Assembly: GCA_024233115.1 (NCBI GenBank)
Contig: JACKQB010000008.1
Location: 50,217-114,216, forward strand
DNA length: 64,000 nt
Reading direction: 5' to 3'
From: Akkermansiaceae bacterium
GTDB lineage: Bacteria; Verrucomicrobiota; Verrucomicrobiia; Verrucomicrobiales; Akkermansiaceae
Numbering within the stretch: position 1 is the first letter of the stretch; each line of letters opens with the position of its first letter. Below, piece after piece: positions 51,695-60,227 of the stretch. The position numbers were made by a program, and so were the translations under genes. Below the pieces are notes generated by a model. It was given only the letters and a program-made list of their open reading frames with translations, had not been told where the DNA came from and ran no database searches.

Positions 51695-52819
51695 ATGGCC
51701 CAGCTTAAAGATATTACCGGTCTCCCCCCCGATGCTGCCGAGCTTCTGGAGGCCGTGGGATATCTGAATACCCATGATCTAAGCGGGGCCGATCCTGCAC
51801 AGCTTGTTGATGAGCTGGTCAAAGCCAACAAGGCCCTGGACATCATGCCGGAGAACCCGACCAAAACCCATGTCAAGGCATGGCAAAAAATGGTATCGGG
51901 GCATGCGACCGTAGTCTCGGAGGATGCCACCGGGCCAGACCAGGAGTCTGACGATGCCCGGGAAGAGCACGGACCGGACGGGGTGGATGGCGCCGCTGAA
52001 GAAGAGGATGAGTCTCTAACGGAGGAGGAAAGTGATGGCTACGCTTTTGACATCGACCCCAATCTGGTGAACTTCGAGGAGGATCCGGAAGTCCAGGAAA
52101 TGCTCGCCATTTCTCCCGAGGCCGTTCCCCTACAACCATCGTTGATCAGACGTCACAAACTCGCGGTTGCAGACATTCCGGAGGGGATGCTGTTGACCCA
52201 GTGCAAGGGTGAAGTGGAAATCAACGTGATGACCTCTGCCCGGCTCGCCAAGGCCCAGCGACGTGAAGCAGAGATTAAACGCACAGGACTGATGGTTTCC
52301 CGGATCCGGAACTTCAGCGAGGCCGAGTCAGGTGATCACCACATCAAGCCATTGGAAAAAGGACAGGCAAGAGAGTCCGTGGCTGTAAGCGATGGAGTGA
52401 ATACCGGCTTGCGCCCCGAGTCTCGCCGGTTTGTCAGGGGGGTCTTGCACCCGGACCCAATGAGTGTAAGGGTGGCGGCGTTCTTCGCAGCATGGGTGGA
52501 GCTGATGCTGTTGGCCTGTCTGGTGGGGATTCCCTGGTTGCTCATTTATGAGCAGATGAGCGGGAACAGCATGTTCTGGTGGGTCATTGGCCTTTCCTCG
52601 GGGCTTGTCCTGTCGGCGTTCTGTTATCTGTTCTGGGGACTGGGTGCCCGATGCCGGGTATGCGGACAGCGACAGTTTGCACCGAAAAAATGCCTGAAAA
52701 ACAAGAAAGCCCACCACATTCCGGTGATTGGGTATATTTTTCCCACAGCCTTGCACGCCATGTTCTTCAAGTGGTTCTACTGCACGTATTGCGGCACCGC
52801 AGTAAGATTGAAAAAGTGA
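51695..52819 (+). CDS. Membrane protein with DUF4332-like N-domain and C-terminal zinc ribbon
   Basis: This 374-residue protein starts with a helical helix-hairpin-helix-type domain (ITGLPPDAAELLEAVGYLNT) like DUF4332. It has a very acidic linker at about 85-140 and a middle region with LADIPEGMLL-like sequence. Two membrane segments lie near 265-315 (ELMLLACLVGIPWLLIYEQM, GLSSGLVLSAFCYLFWGLG). CRVCGQRQFAPKKC and CTYCGT after them form a probable zinc ribbon. It may be a membrane sensor. It converges with dtd across the heptamer array. Confidence 0.7.
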   Translation: MAQLKDITGLPPDAAELLEAVGYLNTHDLSGADPAQLVDELVKANKALDIMPENPTKTHVKAWQKMVSGHATVVSEDATGPDQESDDAREEHGPDGVDGAAEEEDESLTEEESDGYAFDIDPNLVNFEEDPEVQEMLAISPEAVPLQPSLIRRHKLAVADIPEGMLLTQCKGEVEINVMTSARLAKAQRREAEIKRTGLMVSRIRNFSEAESGDHHIKPLEKGQARESVAVSDGVNTGLRPESRRFVRGVLHPDPMSVRVAAFFAAWVELMLLACLVGIPWLLIYEQMSGNSMFWWVIGLSSGLVLSAFCYLFWGLGARCRVCGQRQFAPKKCLKNKKAHHIPVIGYIFPTALHAMFFKWFYCTYCGTAVRLKK

Positions 52820-52850
52820 CCTTTTTGCCAGATCTGCAATATCCCGACTC

Positions 52851-52937
52851 CTGATGGCTGACGACTGATTACTGACGACTGATTACTGACGACTGATTAC
52901 TGATTACTGATTACTGATTACTGATTACTGATTACTG
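52851..52937 (-). repeat. Twelve-unit heptanucleotide tandem array
   Basis: Units read CTGATGG, then CTGACGA and CTGATTA alternating three times, then six further or adjacent CTGATTA, ending CTG. On the minus strand they are CAGTNNT, the same family as in valS. The array fills most of the convergent gap between the zinc-ribbon gene and dtd. Confidence 0.97.
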
Positions 52938-52950
52938 CCGCCGCCAGTCC

Positions 52951-53403
52951 CTACTCCCTGAGCTCGGTATCAATCACAATGGTGACCGGCCCGTCATTGA
53001 CAAGTGCTACCTTCATATCCGCGCCAAACTCACCCGAGGCGCAGGGTTTGCCCATTTCTTTGGCCGCCATTGCCAGAAATTTCTCGTAGAGCGGGATGGC
53101 GATGTCAGGCCGGGCGGCCTTGATGAATGACGGCCTGTTACCCTTTTTCGTGCTCGCGTGCAGGGTGAACTGGCTGACGACTAACAGCTCGCCGCCCACG
53201 TCTTTGATACACCGGTTCATCTTGCCTCCGTCATCGGCAAAAATCCGCATGCGTGCGATTTTTCCAATCAACCACTCGATCTCATCCGGCCCGTCGCCGT
53301 CGACAATCCCCAGAAGAACCAAAAATCCAGATCCTATCTTACCGGAGACCTCACCATCGATGGTGACACTGGCCTCGGATACCCGTTGTATGATTGCACG
53401 CAT
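52951..53403 (-). CDS. dtd: D-aminoacyl-tRNA deacylase
   Basis: Dtd removes D-amino acids wrongly attached to tRNA. The sequence has the N-terminal MRAIIQRVSEASVTIDGEV, the catalytic SQFTLHASTKKGNRPSF and the substrate-pocket VNDGPVTIVIDT (the NxGPVT motif). Length 150 is normal. It starts 6 bases after the tilS stop and is probably co-transcribed with it, grouping two tRNA quality/modification enzymes. The heptamer array begins 13 bases beyond its stop. Confidence 0.96.
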   Translation of the reverse strand: MRAIIQRVSEASVTIDGEVSGKIGSGFLVLLGIVDGDGPDEIEWLIGKIARMRIFADDGGKMNRCIKDVGGELLVVSQFTLHASTKKGNRPSFIKAARPDIAIPLYEKFLAMAAKEMGKPCASGEFGADMKVALVNDGPVTIVIDTELRE

Positions 53404-53409
53404 AATAAA

Positions 53410-54357
53410 CTAACTGATAAAAATCCGTTTTTCTTTCCGGCGCAGGAATTTTCCACCCGGCAAATTGATCTTGGCCATGGAGGGATCGGTGATCAGCCTG
53501 GTACAGCGGCATAACAGGTCGTGGTTGATGTCACCGATACCCCTCTCCTTCAGGTATCTGTGAATCACCGTTGTTTGAAGGGCAGGGGAGAGGTTTTTGA
53601 GTTTGGGTAAAAACAACCTCTGTTGCGGGTCCTCAAGCTGAAGGGTATCGAGCAGTTCTCCCGTGGCGACCCGTTGGGATTGGGAAATAGCTTCGGCACG
53701 CAGTAGCGCCGGTCTGATGTCACGCCCCATCATCTCATTGAGCAGAGGGATGGCCTCGTTGCGAAGGCGGTTACGGGTCGCGATCGCCTCCGCATTACTC
53801 GCATCCTCACGGTAGCTGACCTGCTGGCGTGCCAGGTAGTCGTCAATGTCTCCGCGGGTGACACCGAGTAATGGTCGGAGTATCTCCAGTTCCTTGCCAA
53901 GGACTGAATGACGCACACAAAACCGCATGCCCTTTAAACCATTCGAGCCTCGCAGCAGATTAAAAAGAATCGTCTCCGCCTGGTCATCGGCGTGATGCGC
54001 AAGTAGAACCCTCTGACAACGATGTTCGATAGCGCATTGCCGGAAAAACCGATGCCGCGCACTGCGGGCTGCTAATTCCACCGACACGCCCTGATCCCTT
54101 GCCAGCTGCCCCACATCGACCCGTGCAGTCATGCATGGGAGGGACAGTTTTTTGGCAACGCGACGAACAAAGGCAGCATCCTGCCCCGATGCCCTGCCCC
54201 GAAGCCCATGGTTCAAATGGCACAGCACCAGATTGCGATAGCCCGCCTCAAGCAGGGAATAAAGCAGAGCCATTGAATCCCGGCCACCGGAAACCCCCAG
54301 CAGGTACCGTCGGTTCTTCGACATCTCAAGAAAATCAGGATGGATGGGTAGGCTCAC
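53410..54357 (-). CDS. tilS: tRNA(Ile)-lysidine synthetase
   Basis: TilS converts C34 of the AUA-reading tRNA-Ile to lysidine. The PP-loop motif SGGRDSMALL is at about residues 23-32, followed by CHLNHGLRGRASGQDA and LAHHADDQAETILFNLLRGS, all characteristic. The 315-residue length corresponds to the short form lacking an extended C-terminal domain. It is first in the tilS-dtd unit and divergent from tRNA-Thr. Confidence 0.95.
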   Translation of the reverse strand: MSLPIHPDFLEMSKNRRYLLGVSGGRDSMALLYSLLEAGYRNLVLCHLNHGLRGRASGQDAAFVRRVAKKLSLPCMTARVDVGQLARDQGVSVELAARSARHRFFRQCAIEHRCQRVLLAHHADDQAETILFNLLRGSNGLKGMRFCVRHSVLGKELEILRPLLGVTRGDIDDYLARQQVSYREDASNAEAIATRNRLRNEAIPLLNEMMGRDIRPALLRAEAISQSQRVATGELLDTLQLEDPQQRLFLPKLKNLSPALQTTVIHRYLKERGIGDINHDLLCRCTRLITDPSMAKINLPGGKFLRRKEKRIFIS

Positions 54358-54463
54358 GGCGGGAAGCTAAAAACATCTGCATGATTTGTCGAGCCTGCCA
54401 TGATTCTTACGCTTGCCACCCGGCATTTCTATGCTAAACAACTCCCCGACCCATCCCCAAAAG

Positions 54464-54538
54464 GCCGCTGTAGCTCAGGGGTAGAGCAATTCACTCGTAA
54501 TGAATAGGTCGCCGGTTCAATTCCGGCCAGCGGCTCCA
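54464..54538 (+). tRNA. tRNA-Thr (anticodon CGT)
   Basis: The acceptor arms GCCGCTG and CAGCGGC pair perfectly over 7 bases, followed by T and an encoded CCA. The D arm is GCTC...GAGC. The anticodon arm ATTCA-CTCGTAA-TGAAT gives anticodon CGT, reading ACG. The T arm is GCCGG-TTCAATT-CCGGC. It marks the left edge of the second accessory region, a common integration site. Confidence 0.95.
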
Positions 54539-54616
54539 TTGAAACAGGCTGTGTTCATCTGTTTATAAGGGTTGTAGGTAATATGGTCAAGTTTTCTTAA
54601 ATCCGTCGGAATCCGC

Positions 54617-54679
54617 CAGTTGCCGCCGAAATCCGGAAAAACGGTGCATTTTTGGCAACTGTTTTGGCAACTGTTTTTT
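54617..54679 (+). terminator. Hairpin with duplicated right arm after tRNA-Thr
   Basis: CAGTTGCC at 54617-54624 can pair with either of two GGCAACTG arms within a tandem 12-base duplication (54650-54673). Six T residues follow. It could terminate the tRNA transcript; the loop is long (about 30-40 bases), so confidence is modest. Confidence 0.4.
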
Positions 54680-54748
54680 GATTGTCGAGCGCCGGCACAG
54701 TCCGCGCATCTGTGCAGGCTCCGTAAAAATTTCCGTGCCATTTGAAAC

Positions 54749-55246
54749 ATGATCGGAGATGATGCGGTTGTGCCGAAAAGGAAATCCAATGCATACGACG
54801 GCCCGGACTTCGTGGTGACCCGCGAGTTTTTCGACCGCTATTTCGAGAAACCCATGCCCGCAAGCACTTTCCATGACTTGGTGGGCAAGGGACGAATCAT
54901 CCCGTGGAGGTGCATGCGGGGGCGCTACATGCTCAATGCATCCCTTCACAGCATGAAGTTGCCCACGGTGAAGAAGCTTCCCCACGCGGAGACAAGGCAT
55001 AGCCTGGAGGACATCACACGCCTTGCCTTCACTTTTATCGACGAGAGGATCTTTCCCGCCCCGCCTTGGCTGCTTGCCGTGGAGGTTGTTTGCGCGGAGG
55101 AACTGGATCTCGCTCGTCGGATCGCAGACCAGCACCGGGGCAAAGTCTCGATGATGGACCCCGTCGAACTGAAGCTCGCCTACTTTGGCGGAGTGCTGGA
55201 CGCGGCGGTCATGCAGGCCAACGACTCCGTCGTGACGGAACTCTGA
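54749..55246 (+). CDS. Small putative DNA-binding protein next to the tRNA
   Basis: This 165-residue protein has an N-terminal part FVVTREFFDRYFEKPMPAST, FHDLVGKGRIIPWRCMRGRY and MLNASLHSMKLP. It looks like an excisionase/AlpA-type winged helix (short helix, basic turn, beta hairpin). The C-terminal half is helical. It is the first gene after the tRNA, where integrative elements often carry excisionase or integrase genes. No integrase is seen. Function is inferred only. Confidence 0.5.
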   Translation: MIGDDAVVPKRKSNAYDGPDFVVTREFFDRYFEKPMPASTFHDLVGKGRIIPWRCMRGRYMLNASLHSMKLPTVKKLPHAETRHSLEDITRLAFTFIDERIFPAPPWLLAVEVVCAEELDLARRIADQHRGKVSMMDPVELKLAYFGGVLDAAVMQANDSVVTEL

Positions 55247-55689
55247 TCCCGGCTGAGGCAACATGGAATCCGTGCTGCGTGTGCAAGGCACGGAAGGGTG
55301 AGGGTCATCGAGTATTTCCGAGAGGCAATGATCTCTTTGAGAGCACGGCGGTTCCGCATCAAGGGAGGTGTGGGATGGCATGTTAAGTTCTGCCAAGCCT
55401 TTTTGCGTGCACGGCTTCTGACAGAAACGGACAATTTTGACGCTGTCGGGCCATTGTCAGTCGGTGTCAGCGTTGTCATGGATGTCAGCAAGCCATGTTT
55501 GCCATTCCTGATGGTGGGGGGCGTTTTTATGCGAAATTTTGCAGCGGCATGTCCGGGGCGGTGGCTGGAAACGCCGGTGGTTCCTTGGTTATGAGCCGCT
55601 TGCCGGCTGCGGGGGGCATGCGAAAACAGCCCCGCTTGAACGTAGCCCCCGGCTTTTCAGTCGCTGGTGTCCGCGCCGGAACAGCGCCG
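55247..55689. other. Gap without convincing gene
   Basis: Overlapping open frames exist on both strands (for example 55298-55594 plus) but none shows a recognisable domain or good start. The GC-rich sequence may include a decayed gene. The stretch 55456-55495 contains four loosely spaced GTCAG/GTCAT motifs. Confidence 0.4.
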
Positions 55690-57099
55690 TTACACCGCTT
55701 TACCCCACTGGTTCTGGACGGGCGGAAATTCCGCGTCCGCATACAGGCACTCCACGAACTCCCGGTGGGTGGTGGCGACAACCTGCCTGCCGTCCACCCT
55801 GACGAGGTGCGACTCCGTGAGCCGATGCAGCAGCATGTCGCGCTCCAGCTTCTTGAGGTGGAAGTTTTTGAGCAGGTCGGTCTTGCTGAGCGGTCCCGCG
55901 CTGCGGAGCTTCCCGAGGATTCTCGACGCCTTTACCCGGAGCGGCTCGCACACCGGGTCCAGGGGAAGTCCCAGTCCATGCCACGAATAGCCCGCCATGC
56001 CGATGACCACCCCCCGCAGTGTATGCCGATAGAGATCGTTGCAGAGTGCGACGGACTCGTCGGATGCGACATTCCGGCGACAGGCTGAGGTGACGATTGT
56101 CCCGCAGACTTTCCAAAGGCTGTGGATTGTATGCAACATTGCAAACTCGACTTCGACCGGCATTACAGCCAGACGCTTGCGAAGTGCATTGTGGTAGCCG
56201 CGGATCCAGGGGTCGCTGGGCAGTTGGAGGCTGGCATGGATAGGGAGGGGGTGTTCAGCACGCCAGGTGAATGCGAAACATTTCAGCAATTTGAGGTGTT
56301 TCCCGTCAAGAGGATCGTCCGTGGTGTGCGGCAGGACAATGATGGGTTTCGCCGTGGCCAGCATCATCCCGGCGAGTTTTTTTGTCCATAATGCCGTGCT
56401 CAACGCCCCTGAGAATGAGACCTTCTTCTGGGCGGGGAAGAGGTCGGGGCCATAGCCCACGGGTTGCAAGAGCCTGGGCGAGGAGGCGAGGAAATCCCCG
56501 CAAAAGTCGCTGCGGTCCGCGTCGTCATTAAGCCGCAGGATTAGATGGCTCCTGCTCGTCAGCAGGCCATGGTCCGGATGCCACGCCCTGCGATAGCAGC
56601 GGCTCAGTCCGTTGCCGTGGAGGGTGGCTTGCGCCCTCCAGTAATGTTTCTCGCAAAGCTTGGCTTCGGATTGTGTAAGGGAATCCGCGTTCGGCGACAA
56701 CCGCCCCAGGGCACGACGCTGTCGCAGGTAGAACGGCATGGACCGCGTGGCCATGTATCCCTGCGTGTATTTATCTTTTTCGGGTGCCGCGTGTGCGCCC
56801 GTATCATCATCATCATCGTAAACCAGCGGACGGATGGATTCGTCGATGGGGTCAGGGCCGGCCCCCCGGGGACGTATCAACAGCAGAGAGGGAACATGAG
56901 GAGTCAACGCAGTGCCCTGCAGTTGCCACAGGCTCATGGTAAGGGCTGTGGCGGCAACTGTCCGTGTTGTGGGGTCGGGCGAGCAGTCGTGTATGAACCC
57001 GCCGAGCGCCTCGTGCATCGGCCGGTTGAGAAACTCGAGGTAATCAGGCGGGGTGCCGTTTGACAGGGCTGCGGCCAGATATTCGGGGGGCGTGGTCAT
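55690..57099 (-). CDS. Unrecognised 469-residue protein of a coupled pair (B)
   Basis: No family is recognised. The N-terminal half contains a hydrophobic strand-like block (SLLLIRPRGAG), an Asp run (DDDDDTG) and then RSHLILRLNDDADRSDFCGD. The middle has MMLATAKPIIVLPHTTDDPL. The last about 80 residues (LGKLRSAGPLSKTDLLKNF, LERDMLLHRLTESHLVRVDG) look like a winged helix. Its ATG overlaps the stop of the upstream gene (ATGA), so the two proteins are probably made in a fixed ratio and may form a complex. Confidence 0.55.
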   Translation of the reverse strand: MTTPPEYLAAALSNGTPPDYLEFLNRPMHEALGGFIHDCSPDPTTRTVAATALTMSLWQLQGTALTPHVPSLLLIRPRGAGPDPIDESIRPLVYDDDDDTGAHAAPEKDKYTQGYMATRSMPFYLRQRRALGRLSPNADSLTQSEAKLCEKHYWRAQATLHGNGLSRCYRRAWHPDHGLLTSRSHLILRLNDDADRSDFCGDFLASSPRLLQPVGYGPDLFPAQKKVSFSGALSTALWTKKLAGMMLATAKPIIVLPHTTDDPLDGKHLKLLKCFAFTWRAEHPLPIHASLQLPSDPWIRGYHNALRKRLAVMPVEVEFAMLHTIHSLWKVCGTIVTSACRRNVASDESVALCNDLYRHTLRGVVIGMAGYSWHGLGLPLDPVCEPLRVKASRILGKLRSAGPLSKTDLLKNFHLKKLERDMLLHRLTESHLVRVDGRQVVATTHREFVECLYADAEFPPVQNQWGKAV

Positions 57100-58478
57100 A
57101 CATCGATCGGGGCTTCTTTAAATTTGCGTTCAATGGAGCGCCGGCCGATTCTTTTCCAACCATTGCCTGCCTGGCGGGCAAGGCCGTCGGCTTCCAAGGC
57201 ATGAAGCGCCTCTTTACAGTCATTAGCCGGAATACCGAGGCTGCGGTAAATATCGCGGCAGGCGACGGGGGCGTCCTCGAGCATGCCGATGATTTTGATC
57301 GCAAGGTTCTGAAGCCGTTCCTGCCTGGTGCTGTCACGCATCGCCGCCCGGGCATTGGCCATGCGATGTATCGCCCACCGGCCCAACGCCGCGACGCCTT
57401 CGGGAGTGAAGGTTAGCTTGTTGTGGTTTGGTGCATTTGCAAGCTCCGTCAAACCAAATGCAAGGGTTGCCAGCAGGTTGCGTGCCGTGCCGCTAATGCC
57501 GGGTAGCCGCCCCTCCATGTCGCGCAGGAATGCCGCCCATCTGAACTGCACCGTCTTCAGGTCGAAGTCACGTATCAACGGCTCTGGTTTAATTGTGACA
57601 AATCGGTGGGAAAACGCCAGGTTGAGGGCCTGGTGGAATCGACCTGAGGTGTCGGAATGATATAATTTGCCTTCGGAGCAAGTGGCCTCCGCTGCGTCGG
57701 GTCCCTCAGAGCTGTCAACCAGCCAGACCATGTGCCCGAGCCACGCAGCCTTCCCCCCGGTGCCGGAGTCGACCCTGGAGGCCACTCCGGTGGGGTCGTT
57801 GACAAGGAGCTGGGCTTTGGCTGTCTCCCCGGTGCTCTCGACCGGATACAGGCCGTCGAGCAATGATCTGCAGGTGGGGGCGTAGGCTGATGCCTCAGCG
57901 TCATCAAACAGGGTGAGCGCCACCACAGGTTGGCATTCATGGATGCAACTCAACTGCTTTTCGAGATCCCGGGGGCCTTTGGTTGTGACGATTGTTTTGG
58001 GGCGGGCCACCAAGTCCCTGATGAGTGGACGCGGTGGAGATTGCAGCGAGACAGCAAACCGTCTCGCCGGGTTGTTGAATAAGAGTCCGTCCATGAGGGA
58101 CAGGTCTTGGAACGCGGTTGACGGGGGATTCTGCTGCCGGCCCTTTTCTCTGGCGCCGATCAATGCGTTCTCCGCCTCGCGCCGGAGATGTGCGATCAGG
58201 ATGTTCTGTTGCCGCCCTGCTTCGGCGAGAACACCGTCCAGCACGAGGCCGGAGACCAGGCCGCCGCTGACCAGCAGGCTACAGCCAACCTTCATTTGAA
58301 CTCCGTCCGGCATCTGGATTCCGCTGCCGGGCCGGGCAAGGTTCGCCAGTGTTACCGCCCTGGCAACCAGCAGATTGGTCCCGGCGTTGACGTCACCCTC
58401 GCCTTGCGAGGTGGCGGTGAAGGTCTTCAGAAGCGGTTGGAGGTCGTGCAGGTATTGGTCGTGAGTGTCGGAGGGCAT
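57096..58478 (-). CDS. Unrecognised 460-residue protein of a coupled pair (A), DUF3987-like traits
   Basis: The N-terminal region (LVARAVTLANLARPG, GCSLLVSGGLVSGLVLDGVL, RREAENALIGAREKGRQQNP) and the segment SLMDGLLFNNPARRF resemble the arrangement in DUF3987 plasmid/phage primase-helicase-associated proteins. No Walker A is present. The C-terminus has a winged-helix pattern (MLEDAPVACRDIYRSLGI, LHALEADGLARQAGNGWKRI). It is the promoter-proximal gene of the pair; the second gene is coupled by ATGA. The pair has no recognisable partners, and a replication or defence role is open. Confidence 0.5.
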   Translation of the reverse strand: MPSDTHDQYLHDLQPLLKTFTATSQGEGDVNAGTNLLVARAVTLANLARPGSGIQMPDGVQMKVGCSLLVSGGLVSGLVLDGVLAEAGRQQNILIAHLRREAENALIGAREKGRQQNPPSTAFQDLSLMDGLLFNNPARRFAVSLQSPPRPLIRDLVARPKTIVTTKGPRDLEKQLSCIHECQPVVALTLFDDAEASAYAPTCRSLLDGLYPVESTGETAKAQLLVNDPTGVASRVDSGTGGKAAWLGHMVWLVDSSEGPDAAEATCSEGKLYHSDTSGRFHQALNLAFSHRFVTIKPEPLIRDFDLKTVQFRWAAFLRDMEGRLPGISGTARNLLATLAFGLTELANAPNHNKLTFTPEGVAALGRWAIHRMANARAAMRDSTRQERLQNLAIKIIGMLEDAPVACRDIYRSLGIPANDCKEALHALEADGLARQAGNGWKRIGRRSIERKFKEAPIDV

Positions 58479-58520
58479 TGCATCGGGGGGGTGGATTTTT
58501 GTAAAGAGAAGTCAACGCGG

Positions 58521-58549
58521 ATAATACCACAAAACCGTTCATTGTGCAG
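58521..58549 (-). promoter_or_regulatory. Candidate promoter of the coupled pair
   Basis: On the minus strand there is a -10-like TATTAT (58526-58521) with a 16-base spacer to TGCACA (58548-58543), a partial -35. It lies 43 bases before the start codon. A small palindrome TTCAATTACTTGAA (58563-58576) lies just upstream and could be an operator. Confidence 0.4.
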
Positions 58550-58681
58550 AAAAATTAAATGTTTCAATTACTTGAACTAAATTTCTAACAAGGTTCGCGA
58601 GAAGTGCCGCCGGACAAGGGTTTCAGCCGGGTGTTGTGACCCGCAGACATGGGGGGGACGAATGTTCCGTTATGAACCGGG

Positions 58682-58724
58682 TAAAAAAAAATCCGGCCAC
58701 GGAACCCGTTTCCGGGTTCCGTGG
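58682..58724 (-). terminator. Rho-independent terminator of the ligase gene
   Basis: A perfect 12-base-pair stem (CCACGGAACCCG with CGGGTTCCGTGG) has a 4-base loop. On the minus strand it is followed after five bases by a run of nine T residues. It lies 40 bases after the stop of the WGR-ligase gene. Confidence 0.85.
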
Positions 58725-58763
58725 CGGTGTGTTTTTGCGTTTGTCCCTTGTCCGCCGTTTGGG

Positions 58764-59864
58764 TCAGGCGGGCGCTGTCCCGGGTTTGTATTTCAACTGC
58801 TCGGTGGTGCAGTCGGCGGCGGGGATGTCGTTGCGCTCGTGGAGGTAGACGGGCTGGTAGATGGAGCCGCTTTCCGGGAAGGCGTGGAGGTAGCGGACCT
58901 CCACGACGGCTCCAATTCGCGGCACCCGGCGGTTCGGTGGGATCGTGACGTTTCCCGTCGGCAGGAGGGCGTCCGACTCCTCCCCGGTGCCATAAAGGCC
59001 GAGGCTGACGCTTCTCACCCGGTTGTGGCCGCTGACGACGAAGGAGGCCGTCTCGACGAACTTGTGTTTCAACTGGCTGCCGCCCGAGGCGGGCCGCCCG
59101 GGGCTGTAGGGCGCGTCGATGTCCTTGAAGACGACTCCCTCGCGGTTGGCGTGGCGCAGCTCCCGGTAGGTGGCGACCTTGTCATCGGGGTCGATGGCCG
59201 TGCTGACCCATAGGAGGGCGTCGCAAGCGGGAGGCAGCAGGGCGAGCAGTCCGGCGTGTCTGCCGAGGTAGCCGTGGCTGCGGATGTCGCGGCCGTCCAA
59301 TTCAAGCAGGTCGAAGACGTGGTAGGTGCCGCCGACAACCTCGCCGTCGAGCAGGGCGTCCACGGGGAGTTTGGCGACGGCCTCGCGGATGGCGGTCGGC
59401 ACGGAGACGACTAACCCCCGGCGGTTGACGCCGGTGATCCCGCCGCCGGTCTTGCGGACCATGAGGCGGCGGCCGTCGTGTTTTTCCTGGAGGCAGTGGC
59501 GCGTGTCGGTGAGGAGGCGCGGCACCTGGTCCTCATCGACGGGGTTGAGCAACTGGCAGCGGATGCCGGTGTCCCCACCCGAGTCGCGGGCGTGGGTTAT
59601 CGCCCCGGGTTTCTGGTCCTTTCCGTCCGCCGGGCGGTAGCCTTTGGCCATTTTCCGGCGGACGAGTTTGTCGTGGATGGAGGTCGCCTCGGCAAGATCG
59701 ACAATGTCCCGTGTCTTGCTTCCGGTGGTGAGGGTGTTGCCCCGCCGCCCGTAGGCGTAGGTGACGTGGTAGCCCTCGCCTTCCGGCTCGATGGCGACGT
59801 GGTATTCCTTGTCCGAGTTTCCCTCGCGGAAATAGAGGGAGGTTCTGGTGATGGTGGTGTTCAT
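58764..59864 (-). CDS. ATP-dependent DNA ligase fused to an N-terminal WGR domain
   Basis: The start is ATG 59864; the longer frame runs through the upstream hairpin. Residues 1-55 are a WGR domain (SLYFREGNSDKEYHVAI, TYAYGRRGNTLTTG). From about 105 there is an ATP-dependent ligase core with EKHDGRR (Lys 128 adenylated), LDGEVVG near 175, YHVFDLLELDG near 185, EGVVFKD and LKHKF. The oligonucleotide-binding domain follows. WGR domains sense DNA ends in PARP proteins, so this fusion may target breaks. Host ligases of bacteria use NAD+, so this extra ATP-dependent form is accessory. The gene has a long hairpin upstream and a terminator downstream. Confidence 0.88.
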   Translation of the reverse strand: MNTTITRTSLYFREGNSDKEYHVAIEPEGEGYHVTYAYGRRGNTLTTGSKTRDIVDLAEATSIHDKLVRRKMAKGYRPADGKDQKPGAITHARDSGGDTGIRCQLLNPVDEDQVPRLLTDTRHCLQEKHDGRRLMVRKTGGGITGVNRRGLVVSVPTAIREAVAKLPVDALLDGEVVGGTYHVFDLLELDGRDIRSHGYLGRHAGLLALLPPACDALLWVSTAIDPDDKVATYRELRHANREGVVFKDIDAPYSPGRPASGGSQLKHKFVETASFVVSGHNRVRSVSLGLYGTGEESDALLPTGNVTIPPNRRVPRIGAVVEVRYLHAFPESGSIYQPVYLHERNDIPAADCTTEQLKYKPGTAPA

Positions 59865-59895
59865 GGTTGGTTTGGGTTTGGTTGTTTGGATAAAA

Positions 59896-59932
59896 GCAAA
59901 GCCACGTTCCCGGGATGGAAACGTGGCTTTGC
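59896..59932 (-). promoter_or_regulatory. Strong hairpin in the ligase gene leader
   Basis: Inverted repeat GCAAAGCCACGTT / AACGTGGCTTTGC, 13 base pairs, with an 11-base loop. On the minus strand TTTTAT follows, as in a terminator or attenuator, 31 bases upstream of the WGR-ligase start. Alternatively it ends a transcript arriving from upstream. Confidence 0.6.
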
Positions 59933-60227
59933 GTTTGGGGTAAATACCCCGGACTGAGAATCGCCTCACCCCGGGCGTCAGGACGAAGCCCGTCCTGGCA
60001 ATGTATTATGACACGGGAACCGGCGGGATTGCGGGGACCGGCTCTGAAGGAGAATGACGGTATGCCGTTAGGGAGCGCATGATGAAGCGGTGGAAATCAC
60101 CGCGATCATCAGCTTGCGTTCCGTCCTCGGAGGGGAAGGCAAGGAGATTGGTCGCCCGTTCAGGTGATCAGTTTTCCAGTTTTTTGCCCTTTCGTCGGGG
60201 CTGATCCTTACTTACTCTAGCAGCAAG

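Noticed and set aside
52851..52937. Possible CRISPR array
   Set aside because: Units are 7 bases with no spacers, so it is a simple tandem array; no cas gene other than the Cas4-like nuclease at 40087 is present.
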